DNA of 64,000 bases from Candidatus Companilactobacillus pullicola (GTDB lineage: Bacteria; Bacillota; Bacilli; Lactobacillales; Lactobacillaceae). Position 1 is the first letter of the stretch. Every line of letters starts with the position of its first letter. The notes under the pieces were generated by a model. It was not told where the DNA came from and made no database searches. It was given only the letters and a program-made list of their open reading frames with translations. Below, in pieces: positions 34,386-43,711 of the stretch. The stretch spans positions 20,482 to 84,481 of the forward strand of contig DXCM01000042.1 in NCBI GenBank assembly GCA_019116025.1, in the 5' to 3' direction. Position numbers and translations under genes: made by a program.

Positions 34386-35822
34386 CTATAGATTAGCATC
34401 CATGTTAAATGTAAGTTTTGAAAGGTTGATACCCTTTGTATAAAGTTCGCCAAAGAATTCATGAGTCTTTTCTCTCATTTCCTTAACAACCTTTTGGTTT
34501 CTATCAGTTAAGAATTCAACTAATTCATCACCAGAGTAGTTAGCTGCAAGCTTGTCAGTTTCAGCAACTGAGGCACGTAATTGTTGACGGATGTCTGTTA
34601 AGTAGTCGATATCGTCTTGGATGAATTCACTGTAATTTGATTCAACAAGTACTGATAGAGCGTTATACATCCAGTATGCATCTTTGAAGTTGAACTTGAG
34701 TGAAGCGTCGTTATATGAATCATCTGTTTCATTCATGTTTGTATAGAATGGAATGTATGGAGTAAATGTTGGGAATCCGATACATAACCACATGATAGCG
34801 GCAAATTCTTCAGGAACGTCGTTTCTGATTTGAAGAACGTGTGAGTTTTGTGTTCTGTTCAAACCGATTGGACGGTAACGATGCTTGTCGTCTTCTGAGG
34901 CATATGGGCTATATGGATCGTAAGGTGTTTCGTTATAGTGTGAACCTAGAACGTATTCAATATCATCAACTGTGATCTTGTGATCTGTCTTCATGATGAA
35001 TGGTAATTCACCATCTTCTGGATCTTGTTGGATCTCAGGGTTAAAGTATTTTTGACCATACCAAACACGTGGTGTGTTGTAGTGACGATCTTTAAGATTG
35101 TCTGTACCAAAGATATGTCTGAAGTTCCAGCCAGTCTTGTCTGTGTTCAAGTGGTTTGTTTCAACAAATTCTTGAATTCCTTCGGACCACATGAATTCAT
35201 CAGGGTTGTTGAAATCAACTTGTTGGATAGATACACGGTTAGCACAAACGGCGTAACTGTCATCAGGGATTCTTTGAGCTACCCAGTGATGACCTGTAAC
35301 GATTTCCATGTACCAAACATCGTTGTTATCACTGAATAAAACTGAGTTACCAGCAGGTGAACCAAACTTTTGAATAAGTTCACCAGTACGTTGAACAGCA
35401 CCTTTAGCTGAATCAACATAAGGAAGAACCATACGAACAATAACGTCTTCGTCCATACCATCTTTAACAAGTGGATCAAAAGCTAGGGCACGTTCGTTAC
35501 CATAAGTACTTTCAGTAGCTGACATAGCAACGTTCTTACCATTGATACCACTTTCGTCGTAGTAACCGAACTTCTTGTAGTCAACGTTAGGAACTGCAGG
35601 CCATTTGTAGCCATTTTCGGGAACTTCAGATTCGAAGCCATTCAACCAAGATTTAACTTTACGACCCTTTTCGCCTTTAACAGCAGGGTTTAATACGAAA
35701 CTGTGTGGGGCAACGGCAAAAAATGTATCGTCATTTCTGGCAATCATTGTGGAACCGTCGATACTGGCGTCTTTACCAACTAAGATAGTTGTACAAGCGT
35801 CATCTAAATGATTTTTATTCAT
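34386..35822 (-). CDS. C69 family dipeptidase (PepD)
   Basis: This 478-residue Ntn-hydrolase cleaves a broad range of dipeptides. The catalytic nucleophile is expected to be C10 in DDACTTILVGKDAS, exposed after removal of the short leader, as known for lactobacillar PepD. Conserved blocks include DGSTMIARNDD, GVNEKNVAMSATES-like GKNVAMSATESTYGNERAL and WYMEIVTGHHWVAQRIPDD. The gene is single, with its own promoter facing away from the xanthine permease and a terminator. It fits the peptide-scavenging lifestyle of the group. Confidence 0.93.
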   Translation of the reverse strand: MNKNHLDDACTTILVGKDASIDGSTMIARNDDTFFAVAPHSFVLNPAVKGEKGRKVKSWLNGFESEVPENGYKWPAVPNVDYKKFGYYDESGINGKNVAMSATESTYGNERALAFDPLVKDGMDEDVIVRMVLPYVDSAKGAVQRTGELIQKFGSPAGNSVLFSDNNDVWYMEIVTGHHWVAQRIPDDSYAVCANRVSIQQVDFNNPDEFMWSEGIQEFVETNHLNTDKTGWNFRHIFGTDNLKDRHYNTPRVWYGQKYFNPEIQQDPEDGELPFIMKTDHKITVDDIEYVLGSHYNETPYDPYSPYASEDDKHRYRPIGLNRTQNSHVLQIRNDVPEEFAAIMWLCIGFPTFTPYIPFYTNMNETDDSYNDASLKFNFKDAYWMYNALSVLVESNYSEFIQDDIDYLTDIRQQLRASVAETDKLAANYSGDELVEFLTDRNQKVVKEMREKTHEFFGELYTKGINLSKLTFNMDANL

Positions 35823-35951
35823 CTCTTAGAATTCCTCCTAATTTTATACTGCTTTTATTCTATCATAGTTAAAGTAGTAAATAATCTAAACTTCGCCTTT
35901 AATAACTTTCAGAAAAGATGTTATAATTTTCTAAATATAGGAGGGGCAATA

Positions 35952-37244
35952 ATGGATCTTAATATGAATGATAAGAGCGATTCGTTTTTTAAGAATCTGC
36001 TATTAGGATTTCAACATTTACTAGCCATGTACTCGGGAGATATTTTGATACCGATCTTGATCGGTGCATCTCTTGGCTTCAGTGGCAAGGAAATGACGTA
36101 CTTAATCTCAGTAGATATTTTTATGTGTGGGGTAGCCACACTCTTACAGATTAAACGAACACCCTTGACTGGGATTGGATTACCGGTTGTTTTAGGATCA
36201 GCCGTTGAATACGTAACGCCGTTACAGAATATAGGACATCACTTCGGAATAGCTTATATGTACGGTGCAATCATTGCGGCTGGTATTTTTATCATGTTAA
36301 TTTCGAAAGTATTTGCCAAATTAAAGAGATTTTTCCCACCAGTCGTTACTGGTTCTTTAATAACTTTGATTGGGTTTACTTTGATACCTGTAGCTTTTCA
36401 AAATATTGGTGGCGGAGATGTCGCTGCCAAAGGGTTCGGTAACCCAACTAATTTGATTTTAGGATTTTCAACAGCGTTGATTATCGTAATTGTAAGTATT
36501 TGGGGTCGTGGTTTCATTCAACAAATCGCAGTCCTAATTGGTATCGTAGCTGGATATTTGATGGGAATTGGAATGGGACAGATTGGCTTTGCAAGTGTTA
36601 GCTCAGCTCATTGGTTCCAAATTCCACGTCCATTTTACTTTGCAACGCCTAAGTTTGAATGGTCATCAATCATCGTTATGCTGTTAGCAGCGTTGACATG
36701 TATGATTGAATCAACTGGTGTTTACTATGCTTTAGCTGAATTGACAAAACGTGATTTGGATGAGAATGATTTGCAACGTGGTTACGCTTCAGAAGGATTG
36801 GCTGCCATTCTTGGTGGGATTTTTAATACCTTCCCATACTCAACTTTCTCACAGAACGTTGCGGTTGTTCAATTGTCAGGAATTAAAAAGAATAAACCAG
36901 TTTATTTTTCAGCCTTTCTATTGATCATCTTAGGGTTGATCCCTAAGGTTGGAGCCGTGGCTGAATTGATTCCTAACGCCGTTTTAGGTGGAGCCATGTT
37001 GATCATGTTCGGTACAGTTGGTATCGAGGGAATCAAGATGCTCTCTAAAGTTGAAATGAATAACAATAATATTATGATTATGGCTGTTTCAATCAGTTTG
37101 GGACTTGGAGTAACAGTTCAACCAACTTTGCTTCATTTCCTACCATCAACATTACAAACTATTTTAAATAATGGTTTAGTTGTCGGAAGTTTTTCTGCAA
37201 TTATTTTGAATTTACTTTTGAATTCTAATAAAGAGAAAGCTTAA
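35952..37244 (+). CDS. pbuX: Xanthine permease (NCS2 family)
   Basis: This 430-residue proton-coupled nucleobase transporter has about 12-14 helices. NCS2 signatures are GLQHLLAMYSGDILIPILIG-like, the substrate-site ESTGVYYALAELTKRDL and the FNTFPYSTFSQNVAVVQLSGIKNK-type motif. The E-S-T-G-x-Y pattern points to xanthine rather than uracil. The ATG at 35952 follows TAGGAGGGG; the longer frame from 35808 has no SD. A TATAAT at 35922-35927 is a likely -10. I saw no purine riboswitch in the short leader. Confidence 0.9.
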   Translation: MDLNMNDKSDSFFKNLLLGFQHLLAMYSGDILIPILIGASLGFSGKEMTYLISVDIFMCGVATLLQIKRTPLTGIGLPVVLGSAVEYVTPLQNIGHHFGIAYMYGAIIAAGIFIMLISKVFAKLKRFFPPVVTGSLITLIGFTLIPVAFQNIGGGDVAAKGFGNPTNLILGFSTALIIVIVSIWGRGFIQQIAVLIGIVAGYLMGIGMGQIGFASVSSAHWFQIPRPFYFATPKFEWSSIIVMLLAALTCMIESTGVYYALAELTKRDLDENDLQRGYASEGLAAILGGIFNTFPYSTFSQNVAVVQLSGIKKNKPVYFSAFLLIILGLIPKVGAVAELIPNAVLGGAMLIMFGTVGIEGIKMLSKVEMNNNNIMIMAVSISLGLGVTVQPTLLHFLPSTLQTILNNGLVVGSFSAIILNLLLNSNKEKA

Positions 37245-37282
37245 TTTTTTTCACAAACTTTGGTCATATTTTCATCACATTT

Positions 37283-37331
37283 AGTACGTATACTTATCGA
37301 TAATTAGATGAGCATACGTATTTTTTTTACA
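37283..37331 (+). terminator. Terminator of the xanthine permease gene
   Basis: TACGTATACTTA pairs with TGAGCATACGTA with G-U pairs and is followed by T8. Confidence 0.8.
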
Positions 37332-37348
37332 CAAAGGAGTGAAGTTAT

Positions 37349-38125
37349 ATGACTGAACATAAATATATGAGTACCGTTTTAAATAAATTCGATTTACCGC
37401 TGGAAATCAAGCTGGCAGTGCCTAAAGAAGCAACTTTTGATAAAATTATTTTGGATCAAACAGTTCAACAGATTGATCTTAAGCTTAAGGAATACGATGA
37501 ATTATTCTCTGTTGAAAATAAAGATTCTCTTTTAAGTAGATTTCAAGATGGCGAAGAAACTGCCCTGATGATTTCACAGACTTTCAGAGATGTTTATGAA
37601 CAAACAATCACCGCTGAACAGATGACGCAACACTATTTTAGTTCTTACTACAATGGTAAATATGATCCTGTCGGCCTATTGAATGGATGGATCATTGATC
37701 AAATTTTTAATCAATATCTTGTTAAATTACTTAGTGTCGACGGTATCGATGGCGTATCTTTGAGATGTGGTGAAGACGTTCGTCTTGCAAGTCGTCCTGA
37801 CATTGATTTTAATTGGCGAATTGCTATCAAAGATCCTAACAATCTGGATATTCTTTTAGCAACATATTTTCTACAAAATGGAGCGGTTTCTACTTCTAAT
37901 GAAATCCACAGTTTACGTAGAGAAAGTAGCAATATTGAACAAGTAACGGTAGTGACGAATAGTGCACTGGATGCGAAGATCTGGTCTTCGGCTGGAATCT
38001 CATCTGGTACGAGTAAGTTTCCTGAGTTTATTGAGAGATATCATTTAACAGGAATGATTGTTGATAAGAGCCTGGGAATAGAGAATTTTCGCGATGGGTT
38101 CATGGATAAAGTAGCTTTGAAGTGA
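37349..38125 (+). CDS. ApbE-like protein (divergent FAD:protein FMN transferase)
   Basis: This 258-residue protein has the ApbE fold: EYDELFSVENKDSLLSRFQ near the N-terminus, YDPVGLLNGWIID (usual DPTGLVKGWAID) and FNWRIAIKDP. Key positions differ from active members. The conserved GGGD reads RCGED and the TSG-N..H block reads TSNEIHSLRRE, lacking the usual glycine and histidine layout. It has no signal peptide. It ends in its own terminator, separating it from the FMN-binding operon. It may have reduced activity, a different flavin substrate, or be regulatory. The paralogue at 38740 keeps the motifs. Confidence 0.85.
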   Translation: MTEHKYMSTVLNKFDLPLEIKLAVPKEATFDKIILDQTVQQIDLKLKEYDELFSVENKDSLLSRFQDGEETALMISQTFRDVYEQTITAEQMTQHYFSSYYNGKYDPVGLLNGWIIDQIFNQYLVKLLSVDGIDGVSLRCGEDVRLASRPDIDFNWRIAIKDPNNLDILLATYFLQNGAVSTSNEIHSLRRESSNIEQVTVVTNSALDAKIWSSAGISSGTSKFPEFIERYHLTGMIVDKSLGIENFRDGFMDKVALK

Positions 38126-38128
38126 GAC

Positions 38129-38165
38129 AAGATACATAACGACGTTATGTATCTTGTCTTTTTTT
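38129..38165 (+). terminator. Terminator of first ApbE-like gene
   Basis: AGACAAGATACATAAC-GACG-TTATGTATCTTGTCT is followed by T7. Confidence 0.93.
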
Positions 38166-38246
38166 ATTTTTAGTCTAATTTTGGTCATAAATAATTCAAA
38201 TATAATCTTTATACTCAGCTTTAAAATAAAATTAAAGGTGATTTTA

Positions 38247-38735
38247 ATGATTAAAAAAATAGTCGGCGTAACATTATCATTTGGTGTGGCCGTGGCTATT
38301 GCCATTGATGGATATATCGTTTTTTTCAAAAATCAACAAACAACCAATGGAACAACTACAACCACTGCAAGTAAAACTACTACTAAAAATACGAATTCTG
38401 ATAATAAAACTGAAACGACATCTACAAAAAGTACTTCAACTAGTAAATATAAAGACGGAACGTATACAGGAACTTCGACGAGTACTCGTTGGGGTGATGT
38501 TCAAGTTAAGGTGACCATTTCTGGTGGAAAATTGACACAGATCGATGTTTTAAGTTCACCGGATTCACAGCAGAAATCAATACAAATCAATGAACAAGCT
38601 CTTCCAACTTACAAGTCTGAAGCTATCAGTGCACAGAGTGCTGATATTCAACAAATTTCGGGAGCTACTGAAACGTACAAAGGTTTCACAGGCTCACTAC
38701 AAGATGCTTTAAATCAAGCAAATAATGAGGTGTAA
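38247..38735 (+). CDS. Exported FMN-binding domain protein (PplA-like)
   Basis: This 162-residue protein has an N-terminal membrane anchor (IVGVTLSFGVAVAIAIDGYIVFF) and a Thr/Ser-rich linker. The FMN_bind domain has the flavinylation motif SGAT with T141 as predicted covalent FMN attachment site (QISGATETYKGF). Such proteins carry electrons outside the membrane, as in Listeria PplA. A TATAAT lies about 45 bases upstream, so the gene starts its own operon with the second ApbE and the flavin reductase. No lipobox is visible; it is probably held by the N-terminal helix. Confidence 0.9.
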   Translation: MIKKIVGVTLSFGVAVAIAIDGYIVFFKNQQTTNGTTTTTASKTTTKNTNSDNKTETTSTKSTSTSKYKDGTYTGTSTSTRWGDVQVKVTISGGKLTQIDVLSSPDSQQKSIQINEQALPTYKSEAISAQSADIQQISGATETYKGFTGSLQDALNQANNEV

Positions 38736-38739
38736 TTGA

Positions 38740-39540
38740 ATGCAAGAAATTAAATATTTTTTCCCTAATAAAGTAATCAACCAAATGAATATTCCTTTTA
38801 CAATTAAAATTGCCACCAATAATCCTGATGAAGTGGTAATGCAGGAACTGGAAGAGGTAACAGAGAAAATCGATAAACGGTTGGCTCAAATTGATACGGA
38901 TTTTTCTCCATTCCGATATGATTCATTAGTTTCAAGATATCAACGGGGCGATAGGAGTCCTATCTTAGAATCAACTGACTTTCAAGCTATTTATGGCCAA
39001 ACAATTTTGGCTGAACAAATGACTGATGGAATCTTCACACCATTTTTCGCTGGTCGTTACGATCCAACCGGATTAGTCAAAGGCTGGGCTATTGAACAAG
39101 TTTTTGATGAATATTTAAAACCATTGTTAGAGGACATCAATATTGACGGTGTATCACTCAATGGTGGTGGCGATATTAAATTTGCTACTAAAGATAAATC
39201 AAATTTCAATTGGGGAATTGGGATTGAAGATCCTGATAATCTCGAAAAAATTCTTGCTACTTACTATTTAAAAAATGGTGCTATTGCCACATCTGGTAAC
39301 AGTAAGCGTGGAGAACATATTATTCGGAAGTATCCTAACGATACGAAACAGGTCACAGTAGTTAGTGACAGTTTAGTTGATGCCGATATTTGGGCTACTG
39401 TTGGTGTATCCGCTGGATTGGAAAAGTTTGCCGAGTTTGTTGAAGAGCATGATCTTTCTGGAATATTAATTGATGATAATCATTTACCTATAAGTTTTAA
39501 TAAGGGGGCGGTCTCTAATGCTCAAGAGACACCGTTATAG
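38740..39540 (+). CDS. apbE: FAD:protein FMN transferase (ApbE)
   Basis: The enzyme attaches FMN from FAD to a Thr of FMN-binding proteins. At 266 residues it keeps the motifs: FSPFRYDSLVSRYQ, YDPTGLVKGWAIDQVFD, LNGGGDIKF, IATSGNSKRGEHI and a C-terminal ADIWATVGVSAG. The obvious substrate is the neighbouring SGAT protein, four bases upstream. There is no signal peptide, whereas ApbE is usually exported; it must modify its target before or during export, or act on another protein. It overlaps the next gene by 23 bases. Confidence 0.92.
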   Translation: MQEIKYFFPNKVINQMNIPFTIKIATNNPDEVVMQELEEVTEKIDKRLAQIDTDFSPFRYDSLVSRYQRGDRSPILESTDFQAIYGQTILAEQMTDGIFTPFFAGRYDPTGLVKGWAIEQVFDEYLKPLLEDINIDGVSLNGGGDIKFATKDKSNFNWGIGIEDPDNLEKILATYYLKNGAIATSGNSKRGEHIIRKYPNDTKQVTVVSDSLVDADIWATVGVSAGLEKFAEFVEEHDLSGILIDDNHLPISFNKGAVSNAQETPL

Positions 39541-40807
39541 TTATGGGATTTTTTGGCTAATTGCTATATTCTTAGTACCGTTGCCATTTCTGCAAACTTT
39601 ATCAAATGGATTACCGATAATTTATCAAAGCGAATTTAGAGCTATCTACTATGGAATAATTGCCTATACTTGGATGTTATTTGCCATTTATCTGAGTACA
39701 AAGCCTAAGTGGTTGGATCGATTAGTCGGTTTACCAGAAATGTATATGGTTCACGGAATGTTGAGTATCGCAGCCATTGTTTTAGCTTACTTGCATAAAA
39801 GCGGCACCGTATCAACAGGCTGGATCAAAACGACAGGTGATTGGGCTTTTGACCTGTTTTTAGGCTTGATGATCTATTCGCTGATCTTTATGGCAGGCTG
39901 GTTAACAAATCGAGTTCCCCTTCTAAAAAAGATAAAAAGAAGTTTGGAAAAATTTTTTAAACACGAATTGTCAATTTGGATTCATCGTCTAAATATTGTG
40001 GCTGTAGTATTGGTTTTTATCCACGTACAATTGATTAGTTACGTGACTGCTATTAAGCCATTTATCTATCTATTCGATGCAGTCAGTGCGTTAGTTTTAG
40101 GACTTTACTTGTTCAGTAAATTTGTTAAACCATTAACTTATGAGCAAGGGATGTTAATCTCCAATCGAACCGTAGCTGATAACGTACAAGAATTGACCAT
40201 CAGATTGCCACGAAGTTCGCATATTAAACTTTTAGCCGGAGACTATGTATTTATGGCATTTCCAGATTCTTCTGGACTAAAAGAGATGCATCCATTTTCA
40301 ATTGCTAATACGCCAGATGAAAATAGAGAAATCGTGCTATTGATCCGTGGCGATGGTGACTTTACTAGAAAGTTAGCCGATGTACCTCTAGAGTCACGAG
40401 TGAATATTGATGGAGGATATGGCCGTTATCAAGCCTTTTTAAATGACCAACCTTCAGACGTAAACATTGTTATCCTAGCCGGAGGTATCGGTGTAACGCC
40501 GTTATTGTCGACAATAGCCGATAACTTGAATCGAAATATGACCATTTTCTATACAGCGCATCGTCAAGATGATTTGTTGTATTTGGATAAATTTGATCAA
40601 TGGCAGCAACGAGATAATATCAATGGAACCATTCAAGTTGGCAGATTTAATGATGATCAAGTCTTGAATAATTTGCCGAAAGATTGGACCAAAAATACAG
40701 TATTTTTGATAGGCGGGCCTAGTTCAATGATGCACCACTGGAATCGTTTCTTGAAAAAGCACGGTGCCGGTAACGGTCAAATCTATTTTGAAGAATTTAG
40801 TTGGTAA
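39518..40807 (+). CDS. Ferric-reductase-like transmembrane flavoprotein
   Basis: This 429-residue protein has six TM helices in the first ~205 residues (YGIFWLIAIFLVPLPFL, AIYYGIIAYTWMLFAIYLS, FDLFLGLMIYSLIFMAGWL, INIVAVVLVFIHVQLISY). Histidines suit haem ligation (MVHGMLS, YLHKS, WIHRLN, FIHVQ). The cytoplasmic part is a ferredoxin-reductase-like unit with FAD motif HPFSIANTP and NAD motif LAGGIGVTPLLS. It should pass electrons from NAD(P)H across the membrane to the flavinylated partner. The start lies inside apbE after AAGGGGG. Confidence 0.9.
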   Translation: MLKRHRYSYGIFWLIAIFLVPLPFLQTLSNGLPIIYQSEFRAIYYGIIAYTWMLFAIYLSTKPKWLDRLVGLPEMYMVHGMLSIAAIVLAYLHKSGTVSTGWIKTTGDWAFDLFLGLMIYSLIFMAGWLTNRVPLLKKIKRSLEKFFKHELSIWIHRLNIVAVVLVFIHVQLISYVTAIKPFIYLFDAVSALVLGLYLFSKFVKPLTYEQGMLISNRTVADNVQELTIRLPRSSHIKLLAGDYVFMAFPDSSGLKEMHPFSIANTPDENREIVLLIRGDGDFTRKLADVPLESRVNIDGGYGRYQAFLNDQPSDVNIVILAGGIGVTPLLSTIADNLNRNMTIFYTAHRQDDLLYLDKFDQWQQRDNINGTIQVGRFNDDQVLNNLPKDWTKNTVFLIGGPSSMMHHWNRFLKKHGAGNGQIYFEEFSW

Positions 40808-40821
40808 AAAATAAACGAAAA

Positions 40822-40864
40822 AAGAAGCCAGAGAATCCAAGCAAGATTCTCTGGCTTTTTCTTT
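40822..40864 (+). terminator. Terminator of the flavin electron-transfer operon
   Basis: AAGCCAGAGAATC-CAAGCAA-GATTCTCTGGCTT is followed by T5. Confidence 0.93.
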
Positions 40865-40972
40865 GTTTAAGGCGATTTTTGACTCTCACTCGTTCTTGTT
40901 GTTTTGATTGGAAAAAATTACAACAAGTTCAATTTTGTACACTGATTCCAAAATTGTAAGACAAAAGACGAA

Positions 40973-40988
40973 ATGAAAGCGCGTTCCA
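40973..40988 (+). promoter_or_regulatory. Weak cre-like site upstream of sugar-acid PTS operon
   Basis: ATGAAAGCGCGTTCCA deviates from the cre consensus at two positions. It is ~50 bases before the regulator start, in the likely promoter region. Confidence 0.4.
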
Positions 40989-41037
40989 ATTTGCTATTTT
41001 CTGGTCTAATCTATAAGCGTGGAGCGGAGGTGAAACA

Positions 41038-43065
41038 TTGGATGACAGGGAAACAGTTGTTTTAAAGCAAATAATTCATTTTCAAGTCAATAAGAGTTTT
41101 GAATTGGAACGTAAATTAAATTTAACACCTAGACAACTTTCTTATTCGTTGAAAAAAATAAATATTGAGTTAGACAGAAATAATTTGGCTTCGATTACCA
41201 GATCTAATGCAGGACAGTTTTTTATTCCTAATGAATCGAAAAGCTTTTTAGAAAAACAGATACAAAGTATTCCTGATACCAACAGATATTTTAATGAAAA
41301 TCAACGAATGTATTTAACCATCTTGTACCTTCTCACAAGTGGGGAAATCGTATCGCTTGTTCATATATATGAGTTCTTAAATGTAAGTAAGACCACAGCT
41401 ACTTCAGATTTAAAGAACGTTAAAAAGTATCTAAAAAAATACAGTTTAAAATTAATTTACTCAAGAAAAGATGGTTATAGAATAACCGGATCAGAATTAA
41501 AAGTTAAGCAAATTATAAATGAATTGGTTGCAACAATTTTACATTTTGAAGACGGAATGGAATTGATCGTAGAAATATCTAATATTTCGGTAGGCTCAAT
41601 AATTCATTACACACATAAAATTGAACAGTATTTAAATATTACTTATTCAGATCAATCGTTTAATCAATTAGTTTATTCTCTGATGATTTTAATAGCTAGA
41701 AATCGTTCATGTCAGGTGTCAAAGGAACCATATTTCAAAGCAGATATTCGTGATACCAGTGAGTATGACTTTATTTCTAATGTAATTCCGGAGAAGTGGA
41801 TCGCTAATAAGGATGATTATAAGTGGATTTTGTTGTTATTTATTTCAGCAAATACCGTTGAGGGACAGATTCAATATCAAAATTCTGATCTATTGGAAAT
41901 AGTCCATGAAATGGTACAGCAGTTTGAGTCTTTGACATATGTGGAAATAAAAAATAAACCTGATTTTGAGAAAAGATTAGTGGCACATATTCAACCTATG
42001 ATTTTGAGAATTAGGTATGGATTGCACCTAAAGGATTCTGGAATCAAATCAGCAGTAAAGAATGTTAAAAATCATCAAATGTTCGTTGATACAGTGAGTC
42101 AAATAGTAAAGCCTTTGGAAAAAGAATTAAAATCTAGCTTACCTAAAGATGAAATTGAGCTGATATCATTCTACTTTGGTTCTGAACTTGAGAATTGGAA
42201 ACCAGAGGAGAAGAAAAGAGCAGCAGTTGTTTGTAGCAACGGGGTAATCGTATCTAGATTGATGTTTAAGAAGTTAAGAGAGATGTTTCCTGAAATCAGT
42301 TTTGTCTCAGCTTCCTCTGTTAGAGAATTTCAAAAGTTTAAGAATGATTTTGACATAGTTTTTACGACCGTACATTTAGAAACAGATTCTAGACAGTATA
42401 TTATTCATCCAATTATGACTACAGATGAGTCATTGAATTTAAGATATCGCGTACTTAGAGATATTGGCTTTGGAAATTCCGAAGAAATGTTAGATGGAAT
42501 AATGAATATTATTAGTCGCCATGGACAAATAGATGATGAGATTCAATTACGGAAAGAGATACAGTTATTTCTTTTAAGAGGTCAGGATGATGGAGTTAAA
42601 GAAAAAGAATATTTACCTGATTTATTAAGTTATATAAAGCCAGAATTTATTAGTTTCACTGATCAAACTCTTTCATGGACGGAAGCTCTGGAATTGGCAA
42701 CGAGGCCACTTATGAAAAAGGGAATCGTAACTGATAAGTTTTTGAAACAAATCATCAAAGAGAGTTCATCAATGAGTAACTACAGTTATTTTGGAAAGAA
42801 TATGGCCATTCCACATACCACTCCGGACATGGGAGTTAGTGGAAATGGATTTGGTTTTTTGATTAGTAAAAAGTCAATAAAATTTCCAAACAATGATGAT
42901 GTTCATATTATTGTTCCACTGGCTGTAGGAGATACAACAAGTCATTTCAAAGCTGTAGAACAATTAGCCAATATTGCAGCTAATTCAAAGGCAATGAAGT
43001 CATTAATCAATGCAGATTCTAAAAATAAAGTAATTAATGAAATAAAAAGAAGAATTAAGGAGTGA
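41038..43065 (+). CDS. PRD-containing transcriptional activator (MtlR/ManR type)
   Basis: This 675-residue regulator is controlled by PTS phosphorylation. N-terminal helix-turn-helix domains (LTPRQLSYSLKKINIELD; FLNVSKTTATSDLKNVKKYLKKYS) are followed by two PRD domains, a GatB-like EIIB domain with C399 (VVCSNGVIVSRLM) and a fructose/mannitol-type EIIA domain with H593 (MAIPHTTPDMG). The TTG start at 41038 lies seven bases after GCGGAGG. It precedes and likely activates the five metabolic genes that follow without a terminator. Confidence 0.93.
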   Translation: MDDRETVVLKQIIHFQVNKSFELERKLNLTPRQLSYSLKKINIELDRNNLASITRSNAGQFFIPNESKSFLEKQIQSIPDTNRYFNENQRMYLTILYLLTSGEIVSLVHIYEFLNVSKTTATSDLKNVKKYLKKYSLKLIYSRKDGYRITGSELKVKQIINELVATILHFEDGMELIVEISNISVGSIIHYTHKIEQYLNITYSDQSFNQLVYSLMILIARNRSCQVSKEPYFKADIRDTSEYDFISNVIPEKWIANKDDYKWILLLFISANTVEGQIQYQNSDLLEIVHEMVQQFESLTYVEIKNKPDFEKRLVAHIQPMILRIRYGLHLKDSGIKSAVKNVKNHQMFVDTVSQIVKPLEKELKSSLPKDEIELISFYFGSELENWKPEEKKRAAVVCSNGVIVSRLMFKKLREMFPEISFVSASSVREFQKFKNDFDIVFTTVHLETDSRQYIIHPIMTTDESLNLRYRVLRDIGFGNSEEMLDGIMNIISRHGQIDDEIQLRKEIQLFLLRGQDDGVKEKEYLPDLLSYIKPEFISFTDQTLSWTEALELATRPLMKKGIVTDKFLKQIIKESSSMSNYSYFGKNMAIPHTTPDMGVSGNGFGFLISKKSIKFPNNDDVHIIVPLAVGDTTSHFKAVEQLANIAANSKAMKSLINADSKNKVINEIKRRIKE

Positions 43066-43072
43066 TTTATTT

Positions 43073-43711
43073 ATGGATTTAAAGAATTATCCTAAATTTA
43101 CAATCATTATGCGTGGTTATACTCAAGATCAAGCCATGACAATCATGGAAGCGATGGATGGTTTTGAAAATGATTTTGGTATAGAAGTGACAATGAATAC
43201 TGAACATTGTCTTGACATCATTAGAGATGGATATCGTAAGTTTGGTAATAAATATCAGATTGGTGCCGGTACGGTTATGGACTTGGAAGATACCAAGAAA
43301 GCTATTGAAGCCGGTGCAAAATTTCTTTTAGGACCTCAAGCATTTACTAAAGAAATGATTGATTATGCACATGATCATGGAGTAGTGACAGTTCCTGCTG
43401 CAATGACTCCTACAGAAGTGACAGAGCTATTTGATAAGGGAGCAGATATTGTAAAGATTTTCCCTGCTTCGACAGTAAGACCAGATTATTTCAAGGCTAT
43501 TCAAGCACCATTAGGTAAATTACCCTTAATGGCAGTTGGTGGTGTGTCTTTAGAAAATGCCGGTGAGTTCTTAGATAACGAATGTGATTATTTAGGAATG
43601 GGTTCGAAATTATTTAATAAAGAAGATATTAAAAATAAGAATATTGAAGGATTAGCCAATTCCTTAGCTACATTTGTTAAAGACTTTAAGAAAAGAGGAG
43701 CACTCGTTTGA
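43073..43711 (+). CDS. KDPG/KDPGal-type aldolase
   Basis: This 212-residue class I aldolase splits 2-keto-3-deoxy-6-phospho-sugar acids into pyruvate and glyceraldehyde 3-phosphate. It shows the Glu strand GIEVTMNTE, the phosphate-binding GAGTVMD, GPQAF, and the Schiff-base K128 in DIVKIFPAS. The C-terminal VGGVSLENAGEFLD loop is also present. The sequence resembles the DgaF-like branch used with PTS-imported acids. The stop overlaps the EIIA start (TTGA). Confidence 0.9.
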   Translation: MDLKNYPKFTIIMRGYTQDQAMTIMEAMDGFENDFGIEVTMNTEHCLDIIRDGYRKFGNKYQIGAGTVMDLEDTKKAIEAGAKFLLGPQAFTKEMIDYAHDHGVVTVPAAMTPTEVTELFDKGADIVKIFPASTVRPDYFKAIQAPLGKLPLMAVGGVSLENAGEFLDNECDYLGMGSKLFNKEDIKNKNIEGLANSLATFVKDFKKRGALV

